A stretch of DNA of 64,000 nt from Nakamurella sp. A5-74 (lineage in GTDB: Bacteria; Actinomycetota; Actinomycetes; Mycobacteriales; Nakamurellaceae). Below the pieces are notes generated by a model. The model ran no database searches. It saw nothing but the letters and a program-made list of their open reading frames with translations, and had not been told where the DNA came from. The first letter of the stretch is position 1. Every line of letters begins with the position of its first letter. The stretch covers positions 1,116,001-1,180,000 of the forward strand of contig NZ_CP159218.1 of the NCBI RefSeq assembly GCF_040438885.1, given 5' to 3'. Of this stretch, positions 8,801-16,884 are shown piece after piece. The position numbers and the translations under genes were made by a program.

Positions 8801-11800
8801 GTGCTGACCAACCAATCCGCTGTCACCGAACCTGCCGATCAGCACGACGCCTTCGACTATGACGTCGCGTGGGATGCGGTCGCGTTCGTCCCGCAAGGTG
8901 GTACCCCCGGGGTGCCCATCGGTGGTCCGCCAACCGTTCAGGACGAACCTAAGGGTTCCAATCCTGCCTGGCTGCAGTGTGGATGCGCGAAGCGCACCGC
9001 CGGCGACCCCGTCGACACGTCCACCGGCTTCTACAGTGACTCCTTCACCGACTTGGCGACCCCCGGCCGCGGTATGCCGCTGAGTGTGACCCGCTCCTAC
9101 GCGGGGTCCATCGCAGATCCCAACGGACCCAACAAAACCCTCGCAGCGAACGGTCCATTCGGCTACGGCTGGACGTTCAACTACGACATGAGCGCCAGGA
9201 CCAACGCCTCCTCCGGTGCGGTGACCATCACCCAGGAAGACCACTCCCAGGTCACCTTCGCCCTTTCCGCAGGCAACTACACGCCGACCGCCCCTCGATT
9301 CGATGCCACCCTGACCAAGACGGGCAGCACCTACACCTTCACGCGATCCGGTCAAGCGTTCTTCACCTTCGACGCCACCACCGGCAGGTTGACTGCCGAA
9401 ACTACCCGCGCTGGTGTGTCCGCTACGCCTGCGTACTGGACCACGATGGCCTACAACGCTTCTGGCCAGCTCATCACTGTCACCGACCCGGCGGGTCGCA
9501 CCGAGACGTTCACCTGGAGCGGCGGACACATCACCGACGTCAAGGACTCCGGCGGACGCGAGGTCTCCTACACCTACAGCGCCGCAGCCGATCTCACCGA
9601 CGTCTACGGCGTCGCCACCACCCGAACCCCGACAGCGGCTAGCAACGACCGCGAAACGTACGGGTACACAGCCGGGCACGAGATCTCCTGGATGCGCACC
9701 CCGAAGAACTACACCGCCGGTGGCGGAGCGGGTTCCGGTGCCATGTCGATGACTTACGACAGCGGTGACCGGGTCCTGACCCAAACTGACCCCAACGCCG
9801 GCACGACGACCTTCGCGTACGGTCCGTCCACCAGCCCATCGCTGCAGGCCGGTCAAACCCTCGTTACGGACTCTGCCGGTCACAAGACCCTCGACACCTA
9901 CGCCAACGGGCTGCTGACCACCGAGATCAAGGGCTACAACACCCCCGACGCCGGCACCTGGACCTACACCTACGACCCACTCAGCCTCGGCATCTCGACG
10001 ATGTCCGACCCCGACGGTCACACCCAGACCTTCACCTACGACGACCACGGCAACCGCACCTCAGCGTCCAACGCGCTCGGCTACGTGACCTCCTGGACCT
10101 ACGACGACCAACACAACCTGCTGTCCACTGTCGACGCCACCGGCACCGAAACACGGCACACTTACGCAGATCCAGAAGGCCCAGGCACGTATCAGGCGGT
10201 TGATCCCACGCGTGTGTTGGATACCCGTAACAGCAACGGCGGCAACCAAGGAGTGGTGGCCGGAGGCGCCGCCATTACGTTGCAGGTCGCCGGTCGCGGC
10301 GGCATCCCCACCGACGGGGCCTCCGCGGTCGCGGTGACGATGTCGGCCATCGCACCGCAGGGCAGCGGCACACTGCGAGCGTGGGCCAACGGCGCCACCG
10401 AGCCCGGCGTCGCAGCGCTGAACTACACCACTGGTGTCGGCATGTCGACGCTGGTGATCGTCCCGCTGGGCAGCGACGGCAAGATCCAGATCCGCAACAC
10501 CGGCGCCAACGGCACCAACATCGCCATCGACGTCGCCGGCTACATCCGCGCCGGTGACCCCACCGCCGCAGGAACATACGAGGCGGTTGATCCGACGCGT
10601 GTGTTGGATACCCGTAACAGCAACGGCGGCAACCAAGGAGTGGTGGCCGGAGGCGCCGCCATTACGTTGCAGGTCGCCGGTCGCGGCGGCATCCCCACCG
10701 ACGGGGCCTCCGCGGTCGCGGTGACGATGTCGGCCATCGCACCGCAGGGCAGCGGCACACTGCGAGCGTGGGCCAACGGCGCCACCGAGCCCGGCGTCGC
10801 AGCGCTGAACTACACCACTGGTGTCGGCATGTCGACGCTGGTGATCGTCCCGCTGGGCAGCGACGGCAAGATCCAGATCCGCAACACCGGCGCCAACGGC
10901 ACCAACATCGCCATCGACGTCGCCGGCTACATCCGCGCCGGTGACCCCACCGCCGCAGGAACATACGAGGCGGTTGATCCGACGCGTGTGTTGGATACCC
11001 GTAACAGCAACGGCGGCAACCAAGGAGTGGTGGCCGGAGGCGCCGCCATTACGTTGCAGGTCGCCGGTCGCGGCGGCATCCCCACCGACGGGGCCTCCGC
11101 GGTCGCGGTGACGATGTCGGCCATCGCACCGCAGGGCAGCGGCACACTGCGAGCGTGGGCCAACGGCGCCACCGAGCCCGGCGTCGCAGCGCTGAACTAC
11201 ACCACTGGTGTCGGCATGTCGACGCTGGTGATCGTCCCGCTGGGCAGCGACGGCAAGATCCAGATCCGCAACACCGGCGCCAACGGCACCAACATCGCCA
11301 TCGACGTCGCCGGCTACATCACCGATCAACCTCAGTCTGCCGCGCCGGCGTACCAGCTCACCTCCACCACCGTCACCACCGCTGGCACAGACCCAGACAC
11401 CGCCAGCGACAACGCCGCCCGCACCGCCACCTACTCCTACACAGATCCGGCACACCCGGCGGATCTCACCGCGAGCACCGATCCGCTCGCTAACACAACC
11501 ACCTACACCTACGACGCATACGGCGACCAAACAAGCGCGACCGACCCGGACGGCAACAAGGCCCAAGCCGGATACAACACCATCGGCCAACTGACCTCAG
11601 CCGTGGATCCCAATGGCACCGCTGCCGGCACCAGCCCGGGCTGCGTCCCACCCAAGAACGGATGCACCACCTACACGTACAACAAATACGGGCAGGTCCT
11701 CTCGATCATCGACGCGCTGGGCCACACTGCGTCTGCCACCTACGACGCCAACGGCAACCAGATCACCACCACGGACGGCAATCAGCACACGACCACCATC

Positions 11801-13966
11801 GCTTACGACGCCGGCGACCGTCCCACCACAAGTACCGCAGCCGACAACACCGCCACCACCATCCACTTCAACCCTGACTCGACCATCAAGGACACGGTCA
11901 ACGGACTCGGCGCCGTCTCGTCCTACAGCTACGACGGGCAAGGTCGAGCAGTCACCTCCACTGACCCGCTCGGACGCACCACCACAGCCACCATCGACCC
12001 CGCCGGCATGCTGACCAAGCTCACCGACCCTGCAGGTCGCGACACCACCATGACCCGAGACGCTGCAGGACAGCTCACCGCCGTCTCCCATAGCGACGGA
12101 ACGACCCAAGGGGCGAGCTACACCTACGATGCCGACGGCCGACGGCTCACCATGACCGACGGCACCGGCACCACCAGCGACTCCTACAATATTTATGGCA
12201 ACGTCATCTCCGAGGCAGCCAGCGTCGGCGCCAGCACTTACTACACCTACGACGACAGCGGTCAGCTCACCAAGATCAAGTACGCCACTTGGACAAACCC
12301 CGTCACCCGCACCATCGACGGAGCCGGACGCATCACTGCGATCAGCGATCTGTTCGGCAAGAACACCACCTTCGGCTACGACCCCAACGGCAGCCTGACC
12401 AGCACTACCTATCCCGATGGGGTCAAGGTCACCAACACCTTCAACGCCGCCAGCCAGAACACCGGCACTACCGCGGCACCCACCGCCGGCGGACCAGCGC
12501 TGTACACACTCGGCTACAGCCGGGACAACACCGGCCAGCTCGCGTCGCAGACCGTCAACGGCTCGGCGCAGACGTTCACCTACAGCCCACGCCAGCAACT
12601 CTCCGGGACCTCCGGCGGTGTCGCGGGCTCCGGTGGAACGGCTGCCTTCGCAATGGACGCGGCTGACCAGCCGGCGACCGTCGGAACTCTGACGCAGACC
12701 TTTGACGCCGCAGGACAGGAATGCTGGTCGGCCGCCTCGCCAACGGCAAATCCAACCTGCAACGCACCACCCGCCGGCGCCACCAGCTACACATTCGATG
12801 GTGTCGGGCAGCGCACCGCGTCCACTCCCTCGACCGGTGCAGGCTCCACCTACAGCTACGACCAGGTCGGGCGCCTCACAACTGCAGCGACCCCCGCCGG
12901 GAGCGGTGGCTACACCTACGCCGGTGATGGGACTCGGACGAGCAAGACCGTCGGCTCGACGACAACGGTCTTCATCAACTCCGGCCAGCAACTCCTGCAA
13001 GCGTTCACCAACCCTGCCAGCAACAACTTCGCCCTCGGTACCGCGTGGATCTACGGGCCAGACGGTCTGCCGTTCGAGCAGACCGACGGCACCACCGCGG
13101 GCACCTACTACTACGTCCACGACCAGGTCGGCTCCACCCGAGCGCTGCTCACCAACCCTCCCACGGGCACCGGTGCGATCGCGGGCACCTACGCCTACAC
13201 CCCATACGGCGTCGCCACCCACACGGGGACAGCGAACACGCCGCTGCAGTACACGGGCCAGTACCTCGACGACGAGACCGGCCTGCTGTTCCTGCACGCC
13301 CGCTACTACGACCCCTCGACGGCACAGTTCCTGACCCGCGACCCCGCGCTCGCGATGACCGGCACCCCCTACGCCTACGTGCGCGGGAATCCCCTCAACG
13401 ACACCGACACCCAAGGACTCTGCGGATTCTGGTGCTGGGCTGGAATCGCTGTCGGAGGCGTAGCTGTCGCAGTGATCACCTTCGGCGCCGCAATACCCGA
13501 AGAGGTCGCCGGCGGCGTCGCGATAGCGGGCGCAGCGGTCGACACCGCGGGCGTCGAGGCCGGGATCGAAGCAGGGGTCGAGGCAGGCGCAGAAGTTGGC
13601 GGAGAGCTAGCCGCCGGCGAGGAAGCAGGGGCCGAAAGTTCTGTGCCGTGTGTCGGCGAGGATGCAGTCGCAGAAACCCCGCCCGATATTGCTACCAATG
13701 GCGAAACGTCGGCGACCGCGTATGGGCGGATGATGCACAAGGCGTACGACTACGGTCCCGGGTTCGAGCGCGAGGTTACCCTACAGAATGGGCTGCGAGC
13801 CGACGCCGTGAACTTCGAGACACGGGAAGTGTTGGAACTCAAGCCGAACAACCCTCGGGCTATCCGTACGGGCACCCGGCAGGTGCAAAGGTACGTCGAT
13901 CAACTCAACAAGGAGTCCCCTGGGACGCCGTTCAGCGGGCGCGTAGTTACCTATGATGGGCCATGA
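5813..13966 (+). CDS. Secreted RHS-repeat polymorphic toxin with nuclease-like C-terminus
   Basis: 2717 residues, ATG preceded by GGGAGAG. In order: a signal peptide (about 1-36); a region resembling beta-propeller repeats (about 45-320); an Ala/Ser/Thr-rich linker; a lysozyme/transglycosylase-like domain around Glu557 (MAQESNYSQ) and DCGYGIGQVTDGMHAG; a beta-rich domain; the DPVDTSTGFYSDSF entry to the RHS shell at about 1065; RHS/YD repeats; three nearly identical 129-residue inserts (about 1458-1840); more YD repeats; and the RHS core (YYYVHDQVGSTRALL to LQYTGQYLDDETGLLFLHAR, ending PLNDTDTQGL at about 2537). The variable C-terminus carries Asp2664, Glu2675 and Lys2677 (RADAVNF...ELK), a D...ExK pattern of restriction-endonuclease-fold toxins. 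The gene overlaps its putative immunity gene by 4 nt. The toxin activity is inferred. Confidence 0.85.
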   Translation: MRGWRRRVSGRVRGVVAATCAATLVVALVQPVADAQSPAVPVAGSPVPEVAATSAVADNGAPDLSDVLVDGWGDAAGYHLQLGSVAGWREIAVLRPAGLDAQSWVGYQCVSADGKYVAAAVLPASSVNLDAGRNHGAFAFEVSVASGKVTPLLTGVGYKYFSPSCGTGDVAVFTSDTGVQGTPSARTVLSSVDLASAKVTSSVTVAGQVTSAVATSVGLMGAAGSDVVSVSAAGKLKIAAKATGQVYGLVPADAGSVAFLSTEGGDSASAWSARGGKVSKVGSGPRTRLRLFAGRSGHVTAAGLTSSDKTAVSAAGVKVVDTTKLPAGVSAMSTAGTLAVGDAPSTGGSAPSAGDAVAGSQQSLAVASGHLAAVPQTSAAPSPAASGVSAATTSSGSIAATTAVAAQVPPGVAADAKAEAAALTAATGSLLQPAGSAKGSSSPSPAGRTSSSDSTTSDGTSATAAASSQTPRCAVPRGDVNRQVMQPNPAQVNWASQMAEQNLLKGSTSTRPANWNGYGLAAYSPNTDFPAIALLHPAAVSASTVPRSVYNAIMAQESNYSQASSHAPAGNAGDPLIADYYGAHGDIVSIDYATADCGYGIGQVTDGMHAGDTTLSSAAQVKIAVDYQEDIAAGLQILEGKWNQLYSAGIIANNGDPSKLENWYYSAWAYNAGVQPGGKYNPTGCTPGPTCVGDHNNWGLGWTNNPANADYPPSRGLYLAYTYADAAHPGNWPYQERVMGWMGTPIVKYGAKSYSKPTYASGQDWLQIPSFYTFCTLADDNCDPNATNTSNPGATHCMFDDFECWWHKPVTWISTCATTCATSPYEYGAGSTEPPNPNKNPIACTVDHSKVDTTAIVVDDETSPPRNLQGCTNPNWSQGGTFALTPGTNAAGDPVGVIDTHQVGVGLGGHIWFSHTESGANQALINTGTWTPTLPSLQYYKIKVHFPSIGATATDVIYTINPGGGAAPWKIRVNQRFGADTWATIGTFAMQNGGSVVLTNQSAVTEPADQHDAFDYDVAWDAVAFVPQGGTPGVPIGGPPTVQDEPKGSNPAWLQCGCAKRTAGDPVDTSTGFYSDSFTDLATPGRGMPLSVTRSYAGSIADPNGPNKTLAANGPFGYGWTFNYDMSARTNASSGAVTITQEDHSQVTFALSAGNYTPTAPRFDATLTKTGSTYTFTRSGQAFFTFDATTGRLTAETTRAGVSATPAYWTTMAYNASGQLITVTDPAGRTETFTWSGGHITDVKDSGGREVSYTYSAAADLTDVYGVATTRTPTAASNDRETYGYTAGHEISWMRTPKNYTAGGGAGSGAMSMTYDSGDRVLTQTDPNAGTTTFAYGPSTSPSLQAGQTLVTDSAGHKTLDTYANGLLTTEIKGYNTPDAGTWTYTYDPLSLGISTMSDPDGHTQTFTYDDHGNRTSASNALGYVTSWTYDDQHNLLSTVDATGTETRHTYADPEGPGTYQAVDPTRVLDTRNSNGGNQGVVAGGAAITLQVAGRGGIPTDGASAVAVTMSAIAPQGSGTLRAWANGATEPGVAALNYTTGVGMSTLVIVPLGSDGKIQIRNTGANGTNIAIDVAGYIRAGDPTAAGTYEAVDPTRVLDTRNSNGGNQGVVAGGAAITLQVAGRGGIPTDGASAVAVTMSAIAPQGSGTLRAWANGATEPGVAALNYTTGVGMSTLVIVPLGSDGKIQIRNTGANGTNIAIDVAGYIRAGDPTAAGTYEAVDPTRVLDTRNSNGGNQGVVAGGAAITLQVAGRGGIPTDGASAVAVTMSAIAPQGSGTLRAWANGATEPGVAALNYTTGVGMSTLVIVPLGSDGKIQIRNTGANGTNIAIDVAGYITDQPQSAAPAYQLTSTTVTTAGTDPDTASDNAARTATYSYTDPAHPADLTASTDPLANTTTYTYDAYGDQTSATDPDGNKAQAGYNTIGQLTSAVDPNGTAAGTSPGCVPPKNGCTTYTYNKYGQVLSIIDALGHTASATYDANGNQITTTDGNQHTTTIAYDAGDRPTTSTAADNTATTIHFNPDSTIKDTVNGLGAVSSYSYDGQGRAVTSTDPLGRTTTATIDPAGMLTKLTDPAGRDTTMTRDAAGQLTAVSHSDGTTQGASYTYDADGRRLTMTDGTGTTSDSYNIYGNVISEAASVGASTYYTYDDSGQLTKIKYATWTNPVTRTIDGAGRITAISDLFGKNTTFGYDPNGSLTSTTYPDGVKVTNTFNAASQNTGTTAAPTAGGPALYTLGYSRDNTGQLASQTVNGSAQTFTYSPRQQLSGTSGGVAGSGGTAAFAMDAADQPATVGTLTQTFDAAGQECWSAASPTANPTCNAPPAGATSYTFDGVGQRTASTPSTGAGSTYSYDQVGRLTTAATPAGSGGYTYAGDGTRTSKTVGSTTTVFINSGQQLLQAFTNPASNNFALGTAWIYGPDGLPFEQTDGTTAGTYYYVHDQVGSTRALLTNPPTGTGAIAGTYAYTPYGVATHTGTANTPLQYTGQYLDDETGLLFLHARYYDPSTAQFLTRDPALAMTGTPYAYVRGNPLNDTDTQGLCGFWCWAGIAVGGVAVAVITFGAAIPEEVAGGVAIAGAAVDTAGVEAGIEAGVEAGAEVGGELAAGEEAGAESSVPCVGEDAVAETPPDIATNGETSATAYGRMMHKAYDYGPGFEREVTLQNGLRADAVNFETREVLELKPNNPRAIRTGTRQVQRYVDQLNKESPGTPFSGRVVTYDGP
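10185..11330 (+). repeat. Three tandem 387-bp near-identical in-frame repeats
   Basis: The word GCGGTTGATC recurs at 10196, 10583 and 10970, exactly 387 nt apart. Units 2 and 3 look identical; unit 1 differs only at its 5' edge (GTATCAGGCGG versus CATACGAGGCGG, and CCC versus CCG in the DPTRVLDTR codons). Each unit encodes a 129-residue module running from DPTRVLDTRNSNGG to IAIDVAGYI, a beta-rich module common in secreted actinobacterial proteins. They sit inside the RHS shell. Confidence 0.95.
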
Positions 13967-14427
13967 GCGTACGCAACGTTGTCCAGCAAGCGGTTGACAA
14001 CTGGGGCAAGGTTTCGGGGCTCGAGAAGCGGTCCGGGTCCTGGTACCGAACTAATGACGAGGTCATCTCGGTGTCAAACCTTCAGAAGTCCCAGTACGGC
14101 CCCAGTTACTACTTTAATCAAGCATTTTGGCTGCGTGGGCTCGGCGACGAACGCTACCCCAAGGAGAACAAGTGTCACATCCGGCTACGGCTAGGGTCCT
14201 TGCTGGGCGCGGATGCGGAGCGGCTTGATCAGCTCTTGGACCTGGACTGCGCGGTCCCTGACATTGATCGTGTCGTAGCGTTGGCTGCGATTCTAACCAA
14301 CCAGCTTCTGCCGGTGATTGAACAAGGCTCGTCACTGTTCGGGCTCAGGTCGTTGCTGGACGAAGGGGTTTTCAAGGCCGCGAGAATCGGCGGGCCAGCT
14401 CAACACCTGCTCGCTAGTGTCTCGTAG
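13963..14427 (+). CDS. DUF4304-like putative immunity protein
   Basis: A 154-residue cytoplasmic-looking protein whose ATG overlaps the RHS stop (ATGA at 13963-13966), as expected for a toxin-immunity pair. The segment SGSWYRTNDEVISVSNLQKS followed by YGPSYYFNQAFWLRGLG matches the DUF4304 pattern of a hydrophobic strand pair (WYR...VISV..LQKS...YY.N...WL), a family often found as immunity proteins in polymorphic toxin loci. No signal peptide is seen. Partner specificity for the nuclease-like tail of the RHS protein is inferred from position only. Confidence 0.7.
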   Translation: MSVRNVVQQAVDNWGKVSGLEKRSGSWYRTNDEVISVSNLQKSQYGPSYYFNQAFWLRGLGDERYPKENKCHIRLRLGSLLGADAERLDQLLDLDCAVPDIDRVVALAAILTNQLLPVIEQGSSLFGLRSLLDEGVFKAARIGGPAQHLLASVS

Positions 14428-14724
14428 GACATTGCCGTGCGGTTTCCGGGATCTTCAATGCGATGTTCTCGCCACCACCAACGGCCGGGCCATGGGGCCA
14501 GTCACGAGCGTTTCCCGCCGAGCGGCCGCCGGAACAGCAGCACCCGTTCTTAACGGCTGCTGCGGCGGCCGGCCGCCATCGGCCGTGTCGACGGGCCCGG
14601 CAATTCGGGTCCCACATCTCATCGCAGAAGCGACGTCGGTGGCGCACAGCAGCGACTCATACTCACACTTCAGTCAATAGCCGATAATGATCGCTACGTC
14701 AGGTCACGACCGGGATGCGGAAGT
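14428..14724. other. Non-coding spacer between immunity gene and IS3 element
   Basis: About 300 nt with no credible gene. It contains dif-like site B near its right end (14677-14704). Frames on both strands give only arginine/alanine-rich shadow translations. Confidence 0.4.
14677..14704 (+). other. dif-like site B
   Basis: Left arm ATAGCCGATAA, centre TGATCG, right arm CTACGTCAGGT. It shares GCCGATAAT with sites A and C and GTCAGGT with site C. It lies 20 bp to the left of the IS3 element, between the toxin-immunity module and the IS/Ubl module. The right arm is the most diverged of the three (CTACGT instead of TTATGT). Confidence 0.5.
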
Positions 14725-14758
14725 TGTCAAGCCGGGTGAGGCCAGCGGGTGTTGAGTT

Positions 14759-15784
14759 TCAGGCTGCGGTGGTCTCCTCGGGTTTCTTGGGTTCGTTGAT
14801 CCAGGCGGCCGCGGGCAGGTCGAGGATCTTCGGGTCTCGGTCGGTCGCGAAGCGGCTGGGGTGCCGACCGCGGGCCGCGGTGAGCGTTTCGGATCGTTGT
14901 CGGGCCGCGGCTGGGGCGAGGCCGTAGTGGACGTCGGCGGGGGTGTGCAGTCCGATCCCGCTGTGGCGGTGGTCGTGGTTGTAGTAGTCGACGAACTCAG
15001 CGATGAACTCCCGCGCGGCGTGCGGTGAGGTGAACTGTTCCGGGAACACCGGCGCGTACTTCAGTGTCTTGTTCCAGGCCTCCGAGTAGGGGTTGTCGTT
15101 GGACACCCTGGGCCGGGAATGGGACCTGGTGACTTCCAGATCATCCAGCAGCGCCGCTACGCTCTTGCTGGTCATCGACGTGCCCCGATCGGCGTGTACG
15201 ACGTGCGGAACACCTTGGATGCCGAACACCTCGTCCATCAGATCCTTAGCCAGCTCAGCGGTTTCGGTGTGGTGCACGTGCGCCCCGACGATCATCCGGG
15301 CGTAGATGTCGATCATCACGTAACAGTCGAAATACTTGCCCCGCACCGGGCCTTTCAGTTTCGTGATGTCCCAGGAGTACACCTGCTGCGGTCCCGTCGC
15401 GAGCAGTTCCGGGACCTTCCGTGCCGGGTGGGTCGCTTGTCGGCGCCGGTCCTTGACCTGCGCGTTCCGGTTCAGGATCCGGTACATCGTGGCGATCGAA
15501 CACAGATACGTGCCCTCCGCCAGCAAGATCGCGTACACCTGTGTGGGCGGCTTGTCGGCGAACCGGTCGCTGTTGAGGACCCCGAGGACCTGGAGCTGCT
15601 CCGCGTCGGTCAGCCGGTTCACCGGACGGCGACCCGCCCCGGCCGGATCGCTCGGTGCCGCAACCACTTCCAGTCGCGTCAGGCGGGTCAGGCGGTCCTG
15701 AGTGGAGCGGGGCAGCCCGGTCAAAGCTGCTGCCCGCCGGGTGGACACACCGGCCCCGATCAGGTCCTGATGGGTCGATCTCAA
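14759..15784 (-). CDS. IS3-family transposase OrfB (DDE integrase domain)
   Basis: 341 residues, starting at a TTG that overlaps the OrfA stop (TTGA at 15781-15784). The N-terminal helical part is followed by an rve integrase core with the catalytic triad contexts YSWDITKLKGP (first Asp), VVHADRGTSM (second Asp) and NPYSEAWNKTLKY (Glu). The ending FVDYYNHDHRHSGIGLHTPA is typical of IS3 OrfB proteins. It appears complete and potentially active. No slippery heptamer for an OrfAB fusion was identified; the overlap suggests coupled reinitiation. Confidence 0.9.
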   Translation of the reverse strand: MRSTHQDLIGAGVSTRRAAALTGLPRSTQDRLTRLTRLEVVAAPSDPAGAGRRPVNRLTDAEQLQVLGVLNSDRFADKPPTQVYAILLAEGTYLCSIATMYRILNRNAQVKDRRRQATHPARKVPELLATGPQQVYSWDITKLKGPVRGKYFDCYVMIDIYARMIVGAHVHHTETAELAKDLMDEVFGIQGVPHVVHADRGTSMTSKSVAALLDDLEVTRSHSRPRVSNDNPYSEAWNKTLKYAPVFPEQFTSPHAAREFIAEFVDYYNHDHRHSGIGLHTPADVHYGLAPAAARQRSETLTAARGRHPSRFATDRDPKILDLPAAAWINEPKKPEETTAA

Positions 15785-16212
15785 CGTTTGCGTTGCTGAT
15801 CGGCGATGTCCGCGCTCTCGGAGATCTGCTCCAAGAGCGCGTGTGCTTTTCCCATGATGCTCAGCGCCGCATCCGTGGTCGCCAACCGCCGCCGGGCGGC
15901 CTCCAGATCCCGCGTCAACCTCGCGATCTCGAGCTGATCAGCCGTAGGTCGGGCAACTTTCTCGCCGGCCTGCTTACCGGCCAGCACCCCTGAGTCGCGC
16001 AGCTGCCGCCACGCGGTGATCTGAGAGGAGTAGATGCCCTGCTCCCGCAGATACGCCCCACCGCCGCCCTCACCGCCCTCACGGGCTTGCTCATAGCCGG
16101 CCAGGTGCTGCAGTTTCTCGGCGGGGGTGAACGCCCGACGACGTCGAGGACCACCCTCACGCGGACCAGGAGTAGACATCGTTTCATCCTGGACCATCGA
16201 TGTTTCCGTCAC
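15781..16212 (-). CDS. IS3-family OrfA (helix-turn-helix transposase subunit)
   Basis: 143 residues. An N-terminal tail is followed by RRRAFTPAEKLQHLAGYEQA, a helix-turn-helix typical of OrfA, with REQGIYSSQITAWRQLRDSG as the second part. The C-terminal half (about 85-120) is a heptad-like charged helix that would dimerise. Earlier starts are possible (MVQDET or MSTPGP within the frame). It precedes and overlaps OrfB. Confidence 0.85.
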   Translation of the reverse strand: MTETSMVQDETMSTPGPREGGPRRRRAFTPAEKLQHLAGYEQAREGGEGGGGAYLREQGIYSSQITAWRQLRDSGVLAGKQAGEKVARPTADQLEIARLTRDLEAARRRLATTDAALSIMGKAHALLEQISESADIADQQRKR

Positions 16213-16231
16213 TTCGAACCTCTAGATCTCG

Positions 16232-16290
16232 CCCTGCGTCAGGCGGACTTGCAATGAACCACTGGCCTCACCTCAGCCTGACACGCAGGG
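16232..16290 (-). terminator. Inverted repeat downstream of the ImmA/IrrE gene
   Basis: CCCTGCGTCAGGC (16232-16244) pairs with GCCTGACACGCAGGG (16276-16290), with two unpaired bases in the second arm. It lies 9 nt past the ImmA/IrrE stop on the minus strand and spans the right end of the IS3 element. The loop is about 31 nt with no T-run, so a terminator role is uncertain. Confidence 0.3.
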
Positions 16291-16299
16291 TGACTGGGA

Positions 16300-16884
16300 T
16301 TAAGAGCCGGAGGCGCGCCGGTAAGAGGAGGCTCTGCGCTCTGCGATCAACCGCGCGCCGGTCGCGTGCATGCGCCACCGGGCGAGCTCGACACTGACGC
16401 CGAACTGCATCGCGACCTCGTTGTCGGTTGCGCTCCGTCGCGCAAGTAGCTTTGCTGCCTCGAACGGGAGGAGCAGCTCGCTGGCAATCTCAGATGCCTC
16501 CCCCTCTTGGACCTGGTCGGCAAGCCGGCACCCGCGTTCGTTCACGAGGCTGGTGCCGAACTTGTGCTCGCCAAAGACATGCGCCAGTTCATGACCCATC
16601 GTCGATCGCCGCCGGACCAACTCGTGCCCGTCATTCTCGACGATCACGGCGCCGGTACCGAACGGCACGAGTGCGCCCGAGAACACCTCGGGCCGGCTGA
16701 CGATGAAGTGCTCGCGGACCGCACTATCAATTGGCAGCGAACCGAGGGCGAAGACACGGATGCCGTACAGCTCAGCGAGCTGCCACGGGTCGAGAGCTTC
16801 CATCGGATGGAGGTTGATCTCGGTACGCAGCTCAGCAGCAAGCCGCTTGCATGCGGCCTTGTTGTAGCCGCGCTTGTTACTCAC
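16300..16884 (-). CDS. ImmA/IrrE-type metallopeptidase
   Basis: 194 residues, starting at a GTG that overlaps the stop of the XRE gene (GTGA at 16881-16884). HELAH (98-102) in STMGHELAHVFGEHKF is the zinc-protease motif, with downstream EASEIASELLLPFE providing the third ligand region. Members of this family cleave or relieve partner XRE repressors (ImmA/ImmR in ICEBs1, IrrE/DdrO). The pair is divergent from the Ubl operon, so it probably controls that operon in response to a signal. The substrate is inferred from position. Confidence 0.88.
   Translation of the reverse strand: MSNKRGYNKAACKRLAAELRTEINLHPMEALDPWQLAELYGIRVFALGSLPIDSAVREHFIVSRPEVFSGALVPFGTGAVIVENDGHELVRRRSTMGHELAHVFGEHKFGTSLVNERGCRLADQVQEGEASEIASELLLPFEAAKLLARRSATDNEVAMQFGVSVELARWRMHATGARLIAERRASSYRRASGS

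Larger units (their letters stand above)
14725..16283 (-). mobile_element. IS3-family insertion sequence
   Basis: The element has imperfect terminal inverted repeats: the left end begins TGTCAAGCCGGGTGAGGCCA, and the right end, read inwards on the other strand, begins TGTCAGGCTGAGGTGAGGCC. Both start with TG and share GGTGAGGCCAG. It encodes OrfA and OrfB on the minus strand. No clear short target duplication is visible at these ends, so the exact borders are tentative. Length is about 1.56 kb. Confidence 0.75.

Noticed and set aside
8180-10048. Long minus-strand open frame (622 codons) opposite the RHS gene
   Set aside because: Val/Gly/Arg-rich translation without motifs; it is the shadow of third-position GC bias in the RHS frame on the plus strand.
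10061-13414. Two more long minus-strand frames opposite the RHS gene, one triply repeated
   Set aside because: They repeat because the coding repeats underneath repeat; no start signals and no recognisable domains.
14428-14680. Second immunity gene after the DUF4304 gene
   Set aside because: Frames in both directions are arginine-rich shadows without starts; only dif-like site B is visible.
15781-15784. Programmed -1 frameshift giving an OrfAB fusion in the IS3 element
   Set aside because: No A-rich slippery heptamer at the junction; the TTGA start-stop overlap explains OrfB expression.
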